64,000 nt of DNA from Cenococcum geophilum 1.58 (Eukaryota; Ascomycota; Dothideomycetes; Gloniales; Gloniaceae), in contig KV748189.1 of NCBI GenBank assembly GCA_001692895.1, forward strand, positions 62,001-126,000, in the 5' to 3' direction. Within the stretch, counting starts at the first letter, position 1; each line of letters opens with the position of its first letter. Of the stretch, positions 1 to 10,132 are shown in pieces. The position numbers were made by a program, and so were the translations under genes. The notes beneath the pieces were generated by a model. That model ran no database searches. It saw only the letters and a list, made by a program, of their open reading frames with translations, and was not told the DNA's origin.

Positions 1-869
1 AATTCACTCACAACAATTTCGGTAGCATCCTGCCACGTAGTCCCGTCAAAAGTTCCTTCCGGATTGTAGGAGACGATAAAACTCTCGTTGCCCGGGACGG
101 TGGAATCGAGGGCTAGAACGTGTGCGCGGGCCACATCATCATTGTGGACGCTGAGACCAGGCGTTGGGTAAGGTGCATCATTACCCAGAACTACGCGGAG
201 CGGCACGGCGTTAGTTCCAGTAATAACGTTTTGGCTCTTAGTTACCAGGTCATCACGGCCGATGATGTAAGAAGGATGAATATGCACGACGTTGAATTGA
301 GGTTGCTGGGTGGCCATCCATTTCTCCGTCTCGTTAAGCGCTGTGACCTTTGAGGCTGCGTATGCTTCAAGTTCATTGGTAAAGGGTCCAGCAGGTGTCG
401 CTGTGCGGGTGGATGCTTCTACAACGTAGTCGGGCTTTCCCATGAAGTCGGCCGCTGGTACTTGTGCGACAACTGAGGAAGTGATGACAATGCGGGACAC
501 GGTGTCGGTCTTCAGAGCAGATTCTAGCATCCCAATCGTTCCCTTCACTGCAGGCGTAATCAACCTCTCTTGGAACTCCTCGGGGGTGGTTTGTCCATTG
601 GCGATGGGCGAGGCGATATGAATAACGTGGTTCACAGCCTTGACAGCCTCATCGTAAGCCCCGGCGACGGTAAGATCTGGCACGATGATGAAGGAAAGCT
701 GAGAGGAGCGGTTCAAAGCCTTAAACATAGGGTTTGAGAGGATTGTGTTTGCTTTTGACTGGCTGCGGACAGCTGCACGAACCCGATAACCAGCCTGAAG
801 TGCAAAGATCAGAGTACGGAAGCCGAGATGGCCAGTCACGCCAGTAATTAGGACGAGATCGCTGGACAT
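1..869 (-). CDS. Extended-SDR NAD(P)-dependent oxidoreductase, 3' end missing
   Basis: Reading leftward from the ATG at 869-867 gives 289 uninterrupted residues that run off the window. The N-terminus has the Rossmann nucleotide-binding motif TGVTGHLG (residues 9-16, GxxGxxG). Further on are the catalytic elements of the extended short-chain dehydrogenases: Ser131/Ser132 in ITSSV, and Tyr170-x3-Lys174 in EAYAASK. The HPSYIIGRD segment (about 198-206) is typical of the NAD-dependent epimerase / dihydroflavonol-reductase / Gre2-like ketoreductase group. Such enzymes are cytosolic and reduce or epimerise small carbonyl substrates; the substrate here cannot be read from sequence. The start has a good eukaryotic context (CACC before ATG). 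Composition is normal, with no RIP stops. It is divergent from the MFS transporter at 2517, with a MITE about 100 bp upstream. The family usually has about 330-350 residues, so roughly the last 50 are outside the window. A further intron beyond the edge cannot be excluded. Confidence 0.85.
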   Translation of the reverse strand, partial: MSSDLVLITGVTGHLGFRTLIFALQAGYRVRAAVRSQSKANTILSNPMFKALNRSSQLSFIIVPDLTVAGAYDEAVKAVNHVIHIASPIANGQTTPEEFQERLITPAVKGTIGMLESALKTDTVSRIVITSSVVAQVPAADFMGKPDYVVEASTRTATPAGPFTNELEAYAASKVTALNETEKWMATQQPQFNVVHIHPSYIIGRDDLVTKSQNVITGTNAVPLRVVLGNDAPYPTPGLSVHNDDVARAHVLALDSTVPGNESFIVSYNPEGTFDGTTWQDATEIVVSE

Positions 870-966
870 GGTGACAGTTTCGCTCGAGGCAATTCTCAAA
901 GATACTGGGAGTTCGGAATTGGTATTTGGTTGTTTTGGATAGCAGTGTGAAAGGTTCAAATGCTTA

Positions 967-1247
967 TCCCTTAACACGTCAGCGTCCATCTAGAATCTGG
1001 TCCGTGCGCGGAACGAGGACACATTGTGGGTGTAAAATATGTCAGATTCCGTTCTGCAGAAAGGACGAGTGTTAATTACCTTATATTGGGCGACTAAACT
1101 CCAACGAATAAGCTATACAGATCGTTTTATATGAGATTTTATAAATATCACCAGCCTTATATTCCTGAACACGACGATTCGATTCAGTTAATTTAATTGG
1201 CTAGTCCTTATCGATAAAAGATGGACGCGAACTGACGTGTTAAGGGA
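967..1247. mobile_element. 281-bp MITE with TA target duplication
   Basis: The two ends are inverted repeats. The left end TCCCTTAACACGTCAG is matched perfectly by the reverse complement of the right end. After a 4-base indel the match continues with CGTCCATC. TA flanks both ends (965-966 and 1248-1249). The inside is AT-rich and non-coding. Size, inverted ends and a TA duplication fit a non-autonomous Tc1/mariner-type element; the superfamily is inferred only from the TA. It sits in the shared upstream region of the SDR and MFS genes, about 100 bp before the SDR start codon, so it may have displaced or added promoter elements. Confidence 0.75.
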
Positions 1248-2516
1248 TAGGTCTGAATATGAGGAAGCTGCTTGTGACTGGAAAGATACACTTAAGTGTA
1301 ATATGGTTTCGGGGAGAAGATGCTCGAAATGCTGTTGCGTTCAACGATCAGTTTTGTGAGTGTAGAATTCCAACATATCTCAACCCCATTTTATACTTCC
1401 TCGATGGTCGCACTCATGTTAGACTTTAAACTTTCTTGCTTTCTCATCCTGAATGGAATGACGAAATGGCTGGCACAGTTGCTTGCAAAGGTTGCAGTTT
1501 GGTGCTCTGCATGAATAGTAAATTGAGTTGCTGAATATTTCCTTGTGAGGACAATGGGAGTAGCGTTTTGGGGGCTTTTGGTTAGGGGTTTTTGTGGTTT
1601 GTAAGCTGATTAGTTTGTTGTTGCAAGGCCAAGCATTTTCCGATTAGTTACTCTTCATCATGCGTCATCGCCAAGGTCGCTTCCCGTAGGTTGGCACGTA
1701 CCTCCTTCGTCTATTCCTTTTCGATGCCTTTCTCAAAGACTTCTCCGTCTTGTTATCGTATCGTGCTGCAATGCATTTACGACCTTCCTCGTGTTATCCT
1801 ATTCTGTTATTCGTCACTTTTACAGAGTAGCATTACGACAAAGAGGAGAATGCGGCACGTTCCTCAGGATTACAACCCAATTTCAGTTAGTGTTTGAGGT
1901 TGAAGATCTACTAATCTCAAATTCATCTCTTCTCACATAGGCTCGCTCGATTCGAAAGCCAGCAAGCCTCAAAGGTATCTAATCACTATTATCTCCGCTG
2001 TCGGGTTAGGTGCGGGGCTAACAAGGCGAATGACATTTGTAAGCATCAGGCCTTATCAAAGGAGTTGAAGAGTCACTAGCATTTTTTCCACGTGCATGGT
2101 GGGATTCTAGCAATTATGTATGGATAATTGTGGAGCATGGCGCATTCTCCCTTCGCGGTAGGCGCCAAGTCGATCTAGGAAGGATTGGTACAGGCAACAA
2201 TCTCTCCTGCTCTGTTGCATTCTGCGTTGTCTACTCGCATTCCTCGTATCGCATGGCATTGCACCATCCTAGTCATTATAAAATCCGATTTCTTAGAAAT
2301 ACAACTTTATCACATGAAGCCAATAGCGACGAATAGGACCCTATATATTCCCATTATGTTACCTCTCACACCCCTTACTCTTAACACCAACTACTCCTGC
2401 GCTCCATTCATCACAAGAGAATTTGCATATGCCGATACCATCATCGTGGTACCGCGCTCCAATATATCGATTACTCGCTCCGCGATATAACATACTGGAA
2501 GACACAAGAACGCACC
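1248..2516. promoter_or_regulatory. Intergenic region between divergent SDR and MFS genes
   Basis: This 1.3-kb stretch has ordinary composition and no recognisable gene. Short open frames in it lack family similarity and good start context. It must hold at least part of the promoters of the two divergent genes. The last 180 bases before the MFS start are pyrimidine-rich, with a TATA-like CTATATATT near 2340 and another TA-rich motif (AATATATC) near 2460. The MFS start codon has a good context (CGCACC before ATG). No specific regulator site can be assigned. Confidence 0.4.
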
Positions 2517-4651
2517 ATGACTACCTCGTTAGCAAGGTCAACCTCGACCTCCAACGCAGATCTTGTTTCCGAATTCAAAGGGGATGACACGAAAGACTCA
2601 TTTCCTGACCTATCAGACTTGCCAAAAATCGATGCTGAAAAGGGGTCATTAGAGGCACCCGAGGAGGATTCTCAGCCGATTCCAGGATCGCAATACAACA
2701 ACTGGCAATGGGTAGCTGTCTTAGCAGCCATTTATTCATCTGCATTTCTTTACGGCCTCGACAATACCATCGTTGCAGATATACAAGCTGCTGCCGTTGA
2801 AACATTCGGAGAAGTAGAAAGGCTCGGATGGTTAGGTATTGGTTTTCCTCTTGGATCAATCGCTACTATCCTATCCTTGTGGGTTCCCCGAAGACCATTT
2901 ATAAAGATTATGTGGCTGATAAATGGGGACAGGAGTAAAGCATTCGCCATCTTCGATGTCAAGTGGTATGATAATATCTACTTAAGTCTGAAATACTTAT
3001 GCTAACTACGGTAAAGGCTGTACCTCGGTAGTCTTATCATGTTTGAAGCAGGCAGCGCCCTTTGCGGAGGAGCACCGGTATGTAGAAACAGTCTTGGATT
3101 TATCAAAATTATTGAGCCGTAGAACAATATACCGACAAAGGACATAGTCTATGAACGCTCTCATTGTCGGTAGAGTTTGGGCAGGCGCAGGTGGTGCAGG
3201 AATGTATCTTGGGTAAGTAGATCAAAATTTTTATTTAATAGAATAGAGAGTAACGTCGGTTTCCAGTGTATTGAATCTCCTTTCTGTCAACACAACGATG
3301 CAGAAACGGTCTCTTTACATGAGTGGCTGTGGCGTCTTTTGGGGAATTGGCTGCATTCTAGGTCCTGTCATCGGTGGATCGTTCTCTGACAGCTCTGCCA
3401 CCTGGAGATGGGCGAGTTAACCTCTATCTAACCTATCAAAACTTGCCTCTAACTAAAGCAACAGGCTTTCTACATTAACCTGGTACTGTTCGCAGTATTC
3501 ATCCCGGTTTATATCTTCGTTCTTGACTCCTATCAGCCTCAACCAAATGTATCTTTTGGCGAGAAGCTTAAGCACATCGACTGGGTTGGAGTTGTTCTCA
3601 ACGCCGCGGTATATTGCACATTCGTCATGGTCTTCACGTTTGGTGGGGCAACATGGGCTTGGAATGACGGCCGTACGATCGCCCTGTTCGTGGTTTTTGG
3701 GGTAGTTCTCATGGCCTTTGTCGTAACGCAATACTTCTCTTTTCTTACGACACCTGCGAACCGCCTATTTCCTGGTGACTTCCTTCGCCACAGAAGTTTG
3801 ATCCTCCTATACATCTCTCAAGCCTGTGCAGCAACCTCCCTTTTCATTCCAATTTACTGTAAGCCCTCATCTTCCGTCCAATTCCACATTTGCCTGCTAA
3901 CCCTCCCCTAGATATTCCGGTATTCTTTCAGTTCACCCGTGGTGACAGTGGCGTGGAAGCGGCCGTGCGCCTCCTCCCGTTCATTATCATCACTATCTTC
4001 TGTACGATGCTTAATGGCGCATTGATGCCAAAAGTCGGCTACTACATGCCGTTTTTTTTCATCTCCTCCATCTTCATCACAATCGGCGGCGCAGTTATGT
4101 ACGCCACCGTAACACCGTCCACCTCCAACGCCGCAATCTACGGATACTCGGTTCTCATGGCCATCGGCGCCGGCTTGTCCCAGCAAGCCGCCTACTCTGT
4201 AGCTCCAGCAAAGGTTGCCCCGAACCGTGTGCCCATGGCCATCGGCGCCGGCTTGTCCCAGCAAGCCGCCTACTCTGTAGCTCCAGCAAAGGTTGCCCCG
4301 AACCGTGTGCCAGACGCAGTCGGATTCATCAATGCGGCACAAATTGGTGCCATTGTTATCGCGCTTACCATCACCTCGACCGTGTTCCAGAACGTGGGAT
4401 ACCGACACGTGGCCGCTGCACTGAAAGGACTTGATTTCACATCCTCGGATATCCATGCCGCCTTGGCCGGAGCTAAGAGCGCGGTGTTTGCGTCAGCGCC
4501 CGAAGAAGTGAAGGCGAAGGTGGTTGAGGGGATCGTGAAAGCGATCTCTGATGGGTATATTCTAGTCATTGTGGCGGGCGCCTTTGGGCTAGTGTGCTCG
4601 TTGTTTTTGAAGAGGGAGAAGCTATTTATGGAAGCAGGGGCTGGAGCATAA
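2517..4651 (+). CDS. MFS drug/toxin efflux transporter (DHA2, 14-TM), seven exons
   Basis: Exons by eye are 2517-2878, 2933-2965, 3017-3077, 3148-3212, 3267-3411, 3465-3858 and 3912-4651. They total 1800 nt (599 residues plus TAA) and keep one frame. Five introns are GT-AG; the one at 3412-3464 appears to be GC-AG. The second intron has a perfect branch site TGCTAAC. The protein has a polar cytosolic tail (about 1-60), then membrane helices with LDNTIVA (81-87), GRVWAGAGG (about 160) and the antiporter motif C region GIGCILGPVIGG (200-211). These features are typical of fungal 14-helix efflux pumps of the TRI12/GliA/AflT type, which export drugs or secondary metabolites across the plasma membrane by proton antiport. 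A 26-residue block (436-461) is repeated exactly at 462-487, which may disturb a helix. Substrate unknown. No RIP stops are present. Confidence 0.88.
4157..4312 (+). repeat. 78-bp in-frame tandem duplication inside the MFS gene
   Basis: Two copies of 78 bp (4157-4234 and 4235-4312) abut directly and differ only at the last base. Because 78 is a multiple of three, the frame is kept and 26 residues starting MAIGAGLSQQAAYSV are doubled. The block covers a conserved DHA2 helix and the loop after it. Near-identity means the event is recent, or is an assembly artefact. Related transporters normally have one copy. Confidence 0.95.
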
Positions 4652-4720
4652 CGTTATGGGAAGGTAGCAGCATTCTTAGGCGTATTAAGTGATACCATGG
4701 ATAGAGTGGCTGGGGGGAAA

Positions 4721-7455
4721 CAGTGGTGTCAATGATATGAATAATATTCAAAGCTTATGAATATATTCATTCATAAGACCGTGATATGAATTGAATATTT
4801 GATAACCTAAATGAATAAATTATTTATAAGCTTATAAATATATATAGAATATATATAAAGCTTTAGTGGTAGTAGGAGACGTCTTAAAAGAAATTAGATA
4901 AGGTTTTGGGGGTATATACTTATATATACGCCAAGCGTTCTTATATATACATAGAGCTCGGTTATTTACTTTTTCTATATATGATAATTCTTCAGATATT
5001 AACACTCTACCACCCCTTAATATTATATCCACGCCCTACTACTAATGTCCACTACTTTATTAGATCCTATAATACTTAATACCAGCAGCGCGACTGGCTC
5101 TTAATCTGAGTTATCCGAGCTTAATTCTGCCATATTTAATAACCCTAAACTTAACAAGCAATCCAACACGTTATCCTCTACTAATATTACCCCCACTAGT
5201 AAGAAACGTAAGCTTTAAGCTATTAATACATAGTATTTTACGCGGAAGCCTTATAGGAATAAGGAAGAGAAGAATAGTAAGGGTAGGCGCTAGTTTTATT
5301 GCAAGAAATGTATTTAGTAGCGCGATATAATTATAACAAATATCCGGTCCCATTTAAAAAAGTAACACAGTATTATTATTAAAGAAGACGACTCTATAAT
5401 TAAGAAGGTTATAAAGTAGAGGCTTAAAGGTTTATTTTAAAAGTAGGGCTAATTAAGTGCTTAAAAGATAAAAGAATAAAAGGAGTAGATTATAAGGGAG
5501 TATATAAAATAGGAAGTCGTCCGTAAGGCCCTTACTTAATTAATCATCGTCTAGAACCTTCCATTTAAAGTAGTTACTTAGCTAGAGCTTTAAGCGCTTC
5601 TTTTATTAGTTAATTATACTTATAAGGATGTTTTAGTTAACTCTAGTAAAATAGTGCTAGAGCTTATTAAAGAATCCTTCCTATTTAATCGAACCGTCCT
5701 TAAGCAGAAGCTTTAGTCCTCCCTTATCCCTATCTACCTTTTACTAAATATATAAACCTTACCAAATTAAAAGATATTTATGGCAATCTATACCTACTTT
5801 ATTAATAATACTAGTAAGCTTAAAAAGGCTCTACTTGCTTTACCGTTCCTTCCTAGTAAATATAGAGGCGACGAGTAGGTAGTAGTGCTGTGGTAGGTGC
5901 TTTAGGAGTATAATATCCTTAATAAAATTAGGTACTGTATTGGTAATAATTACGGCTTAAACAATAAGCTTCTTTGTGGGCTTTCTTTAAGGCTTAAAAA
6001 GGCTAGAATTAAGGCTTAATTTAACGCCGAATAGTACCGAATCCATTGCTATAGCTATGTCCTTAATATCGCTGTATAAGCCTTCTTTTTTTCTAAGGAT
6101 AAGAAAGCGGTTAATACTGCCTTTAAAGATACTTAAGGAGGGCTTAAATAAGATACAGAGCTTAATAAAGATTAAGTAAAAGAGATCCTAGCTAAAAAGT
6201 TTAAGAAGGGAGTAGCTAGTAAATTTACCTATTAAAAACTTAATCCCCCTAGCAAAATATATAACATTATTATCTATATTTAAAGCTCCAACGCTTACTA
6301 TAACTACTTTATAGCAATTGCCCTTTATATAATCCCTATAGATAATAATATATGGTAGAACTTATGGTATAATATAATACTAGTGGCGCTTAAGCTAAGG
6401 GGGGTAATTAAGGCCTACTAGAAGGAGTATATAAAGGAGTTTAATAAGAAAGATCTCCTTAATATAGCTAACTGGCAGACTTTTAGCGATATTAAAGACT
6501 TCCTTTAGCCCTTTAATCGTATTATAAAGGAGATAAAAGGTAATATAGTGACGCTTAATAAGGTGCTGTTTATAATAGACTTTATAGTAAAGCACTTTAA
6601 GTTATCTTTAGTTAAGTACGTTACTAACAAGAAACTCTATAACGCTATTACCACTAGCTAGCACGCCTTTAATAAATACTACCTTAAGACGGACAGTGTT
6701 ACCGCGTACGGCGTAGCTCTACTGCTTGCTCCCCGTCAATAAAAGGCATATATTTACCGCAATTGGGAGGAAGTATAGAAGAAGCCTATAGTTAATACCG
6801 CTTAAAAGCTATAGAGATATTACTATAAGGATAGGTATAAGGCGGAGATAAGCGTATAAAAAGCTTTTAAACTAAAAAAAACAGCTTAACGCGTATAATG
6901 AATAGGAAAAGAGGTAGGTAGTAGTAATATTAATTAAGGACAAATTTAACCGGTTTATTAATAATCCTCCTATTAAGCTTCTAAACGGCACCTCCGTGCT
7001 TAATTAGTGACTTAATCCGTCTAACCGTATAAGCTATCTAAGCCTCTATTATATAGTAATTAATATCCTTTTTATACCCCCTATATCGGCCAAACCTAAA
7101 CATTTTTTTTAGGCGCTTAGTATACAATCTTATAGTAACGGATAAAGCTTAGGCCAGTAAATATTAAGAGAATTAAGTGCTTAAAGTTATGGATTTGTAT
7201 AGGACTAGTAGTAGGATGGAGGTAAGAGCTTATAGGAAGGATTAATATACAGATTGGGAGGGAGGAAGGCTTTCAGGACGATTAAGACGGCGAAGTTGAG
7301 GATGACGATTAAGTAGAAAACTATGCTAAGACTGGTGATAGAGCTTATATAATGCATATTCATTCATTTATTCATTGTTATGGATATTTGGCTGGCTTAA
7401 GGATATGAATGAATATTTGGCCAAAATATTCATTCATTCATTACTGACACCACTG
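4721..7455 (+). mobile_element. RIP-degraded hAT-superfamily DNA transposon
   Basis: The left end begins CAGTGGTGTCA, and the reverse complement of the right end is the same 11 bases. Both ends then carry short TATGAAT/ATTCATTC repeats as subterminal motifs. The flanking 8-bp duplication is imperfect: GGGGGAAA on the left and GGGGGGGA on the right. The two differences are G-to-A, the change RIP makes on one strand. The inside encodes a broken hAT transposase on the plus strand. The 2735-bp size fits the family. Confidence 0.8.
5060..7260 (+). pseudogene. hAT transposase relic
   Basis: The frame is broken by dozens of TAG/TAA codons but three family landmarks remain. At about 5290-5380 is a BED-type zinc finger pattern (FYCKKC, then RSHLKK and H). 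At about 6020-6100 is the conserved segment around CYSYVLNIAV-AFFF, matching the hAT core motif (R-x-C-x-x-H-x-x-N-L). At about 6990-7210 is the C-terminal dimerisation region, with a PSNRIS-like stretch followed by FIPPISAKP and a degraded S-GAR-I-W/R-L-like segment. The stops sit where the family has Gln or Trp, as RIP produces. It cannot make a working protein. It resembles fungal Restless/Tol2-like hAT proteins, but the exact clade cannot be told by eye. Confidence 0.7.
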
Positions 7456-7953
7456 GGGGGGGAAGTAGACACGACAGGTGTGGATGATGTCAAACTAGCT
7501 GATAAAAAAACCCTGACGCGATAGAGCGGGGTAGATACAGGTATAAGCATTTAGAAGGCGTCAGGAGGGTGGCTGATTGAAATAGATAAATAATTCTTAG
7601 TAACTCTGTTAACTTGTAATATTATAGTGGTCTTTATTACGCCGGCGGTTGGCAAAACTATGCAACGCCAAGGCAAAGCCATGCGAATGGAGCAAGATGA
7701 GGTTTATCACATATGTCATAGCATCTATTCTGATGCTACTCGAAAGGACTCATCAATGGAAGCACATGAATGCTTACTTATTGCTCTATTAGCTTCTATT
7801 TGGTTGGCAAGGGCCCTGTTACGTGACATGTTCATGTGTTTGTGCGACGTTTTCTGACGTTCCGTCCTCATGGCATTGAAGGGTCCCTGATACATTCCAT
7901 TTCCGACACAGTGGTAAAGCAAATTCGCCGCATATAGACGTAGAAGGCTTGCT
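7456..7953. other. Unique host-type intergenic DNA
   Basis: Composition returns to normal here (CpA and TpG present). A small open frame at 7627-7857 has no recognisable family and I do not call it a gene. A short inverted repeat (CCTGACGC near 7511 and GCGTCAGG near 7558) could form a hairpin. Otherwise nothing is seen. Confidence 0.4.
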
Positions 7954-7959
7954 ACCTCA

Positions 7960-10012
7960 GCGGATTTTCAATCGGTCCGCAAGCTAGCTAATTACATTTA
8001 TACTGCATCACCGGAATCACGTCTAAGGGACTTTTCTAACGTTTATTATGTGCGATAATAATATCTGCCTTACAGAGGTTACGGATATTAAAATAACTTA
8101 ATACTAGCATTTTATATTATTTCCTAAAATTAATTATATAATAAAACCCAGATTTTTAGAATATAATATTTATTACTTAAATATTTTTATTATTAAGGAC
8201 TATAGACCTCTATATAACTTTACTAAACGCTAGCTAATATAGTAGTAGATTCTTTAATTAACGTCTGATACGGATCCTATCTAGGCCCACGCAGAATACT
8301 CCGTACACAAGGGAAAAGTAATATTGACGGGAAAAAACCCTTGCTATTGGGGGGAAGGAAAAACCCTATGAGCCACCTTAGTAGGATAAAAAACCCCGTT
8401 TTGCCATGTCCGTCCATAGCGGCGGCCCTGCGGGCCTACAACTACGTCCTGTCCTCCTTAGATGTTCGAACTCCTTAGAAACCACTGCTTCCTTCTCTAG
8501 CTTATCCAAGCTAGGGTTCACTACGTCCCAGCTAGGCCTTACCAATTAATTGCTTATTATTGTTGTTGTTTCCCATATCTTGGCCATCCCCTGTATGCTA
8601 TCTCTTGTTTGACCATTGCCATATACGCCATGCCTCCTCCCCCCTAAGGCCTATCGAAGGCGTAAGGGGGATTCATCCATTAACTACCGTAATACCAAAG
8701 CGAGCGGGATATGTTGTGTACTTTGGGTATCTTTTATGCCTAGGCCCCAGCTAGGCCCTTTCTAAGGGTCACTACTCCGTTGAAAGAAGATAAGGAAAAC
8801 CATGGGTCATAATCCAGGCTGCTAGGTAGTACTTAATAGTTAATGGCGAGTAACCGCATGCTCCGCGGGCGATCGCCCTGGGGGTTAGGAGGGGCCGTAT
8901 ATTTGCTCGTTGCTCGGTCGCATTCGCTCGTTCGTCGATGTAAGAGGTCGTTGATGCTTTCTATTGGGGGTCGGGGGATGCTATCGAATGCTGTGCATCC
9001 ATGTTGGATCGTACAGGTGTCTTCTGATAGGAGAATAGTAGTGTAGTAGTTGTTATCGTAAGGGGTACCAACGGTGGTGGTTTTCGAGATCTCACCATCC
9101 CATGTGAAAACCTTTCACCACCGCCCACAATACTCGCAACCACCACCACCATGTCGTATCGCACGCTGTGCGACGTCTCTGCGTTGGCTCTGAGTCTGAA
9201 CTTCGAAGACTTAGGTTCGTAGCCGTCACCACGTACAGGTGCAGAGTCCGTTTTCGACGGCCCGCTAGCTAATATATATAAGACTTATATAGATTTATAA
9301 TAGCTATTTTAAAGAACTTATTATAGCCTAGTAGATATATAGCGTCCGCGTTATAGTATATAATATATACTAAAACCTTATCGCGTACTAACTACTAAGT
9401 TACGAATATCTAGGCAAATCTACTATATGCCGGCACTAAAACCCACTAAGCTAAGAGGGAGGAAGGTAAATAAGGTATTAAAACAGCTGCGGCCGTATTA
9501 GCTATTAGATAATCGGACTTAGAGAAATATTATGGGACTACCCTATAATAACTTGCACACGCCTACCCGTGCCTACCTATCTCTACCGCAATATCCGTAA
9601 CTTCTACCAAATTCTGCCAAACTCTGCCAAATTCTGCCAAGTTTACCGAATTCTACTAGAACCGTGATAACCGCTACCCGAGTTCTACCCTGCCCCGTAT
9701 ATAGTACGGCACCTATTAACCTAATAACTAAGTAAACAATATATGCCCTTTCCTCTTATTTCTTACTTCTTTCTTTATATAACGTATTTACTTTAACACG
9801 TAGTTTATATATATAGTTTAATAATATCTACTTCGTTATATATTATCGTCGCTTGTATTTATTCCGTAATACTACGTTATATTAAACCTTTATTCCGTAC
9901 CGCCTAAAATATAGAATAACCCGGAACCCCCTATATCTATAATCGACATACGCGCCACAGACGTGGTATCACGAATGTGGTTAGTCAGCTTGCGGACCGA
10001 TTGAAAATCCGC
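7960..10012. mobile_element. Terminal-inverted-repeat element with nested retroposon
   Basis: A repeat of about 55-65 bp at 7960-8024 is found inverted at 9957-10012. The core GCGGATTTTCAATCGG continues into TCCGCAAGCT on the left, and its reverse complement lies at the right end. The outer flanks share ACCTC (7954-7958 and 10013-10017), a possible target duplication, although the exact end base is ambiguous. Inside is AT-rich RIP-affected DNA, with the 1-kb SINE-like copy at 8242-9262. Removing that copy and its duplication leaves an element of about 1.0 kb. The segment 9590-9660 contains a short tandem array of TCTGCCAAA. No transposase is seen, so the element is non-autonomous or the call is wrong. 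The family is unknown. Confidence 0.5.
8242..9262 (-). mobile_element. SINE-like non-LTR retroposon, copy A
   Basis: This 1021-bp insertion is flanked by a perfect 14-bp target duplication, CGCTAGCTAATATA (8228-8241 and 9263-9276). Read on the minus strand, it starts GGCCGTCGAAAACGG and ends with an A/T-rich tail. Copy B at 16332-17348 has the same start and nearly the same length. Same-length copies with variable-length duplications point to a full-length retroposon rather than random 5'-truncated LINEs. About 45 bp next to the 3' end resemble the 3' end of the LINE at 60608 (TTAACGTC, then TAGGCCCACGC and TACTCC). No convincing long protein is encoded; open frames on both strands (8560-8754, 8843-9046, 8961-9164) are short. 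The copy still has many CpA/TpG, so it is less RIP-altered than its surroundings. Confidence 0.7.
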
Positions 10013-10132
10013 ACCTCTGAGCCTTCTGAGGTAAGCTTTCGGCTACACTCTCCGAGTCTCGGACTCCTGGGTAATCTCTTCCCCATCAGCTTTCCTCATA
10101 AACCCGGCCATTCGGTACATTATAACTTCCAA

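Noticed and set aside
1320..2490. Short open frames between SDR and MFS genes (1320-1514, 1691-1897, 2130-2490)
   Set aside because: No recognisable family and no supporting context; they are in promoter DNA.
3453..4569. Minus-strand open frames overlapping the MFS gene
   Set aside because: Shadows of the MFS coding sequence; the 4157-4312 duplication is reflected in them.
7511..7566. Hairpin CCTGACGC/GCGTCAGG as a MITE
   Set aside because: Stems are only 8 bp with a 40-bp loop and no clear target duplication.
7627..7922. Open frames on both strands in host DNA
   Set aside because: Overlapping short frames on opposite strands with no family match.
9977..10132. N-terminal extension of the DUF7730 protein
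   Set aside because: It begins with GTG rather than ATG and lies in the inverted repeat; the domain begins well after ATG 10133.
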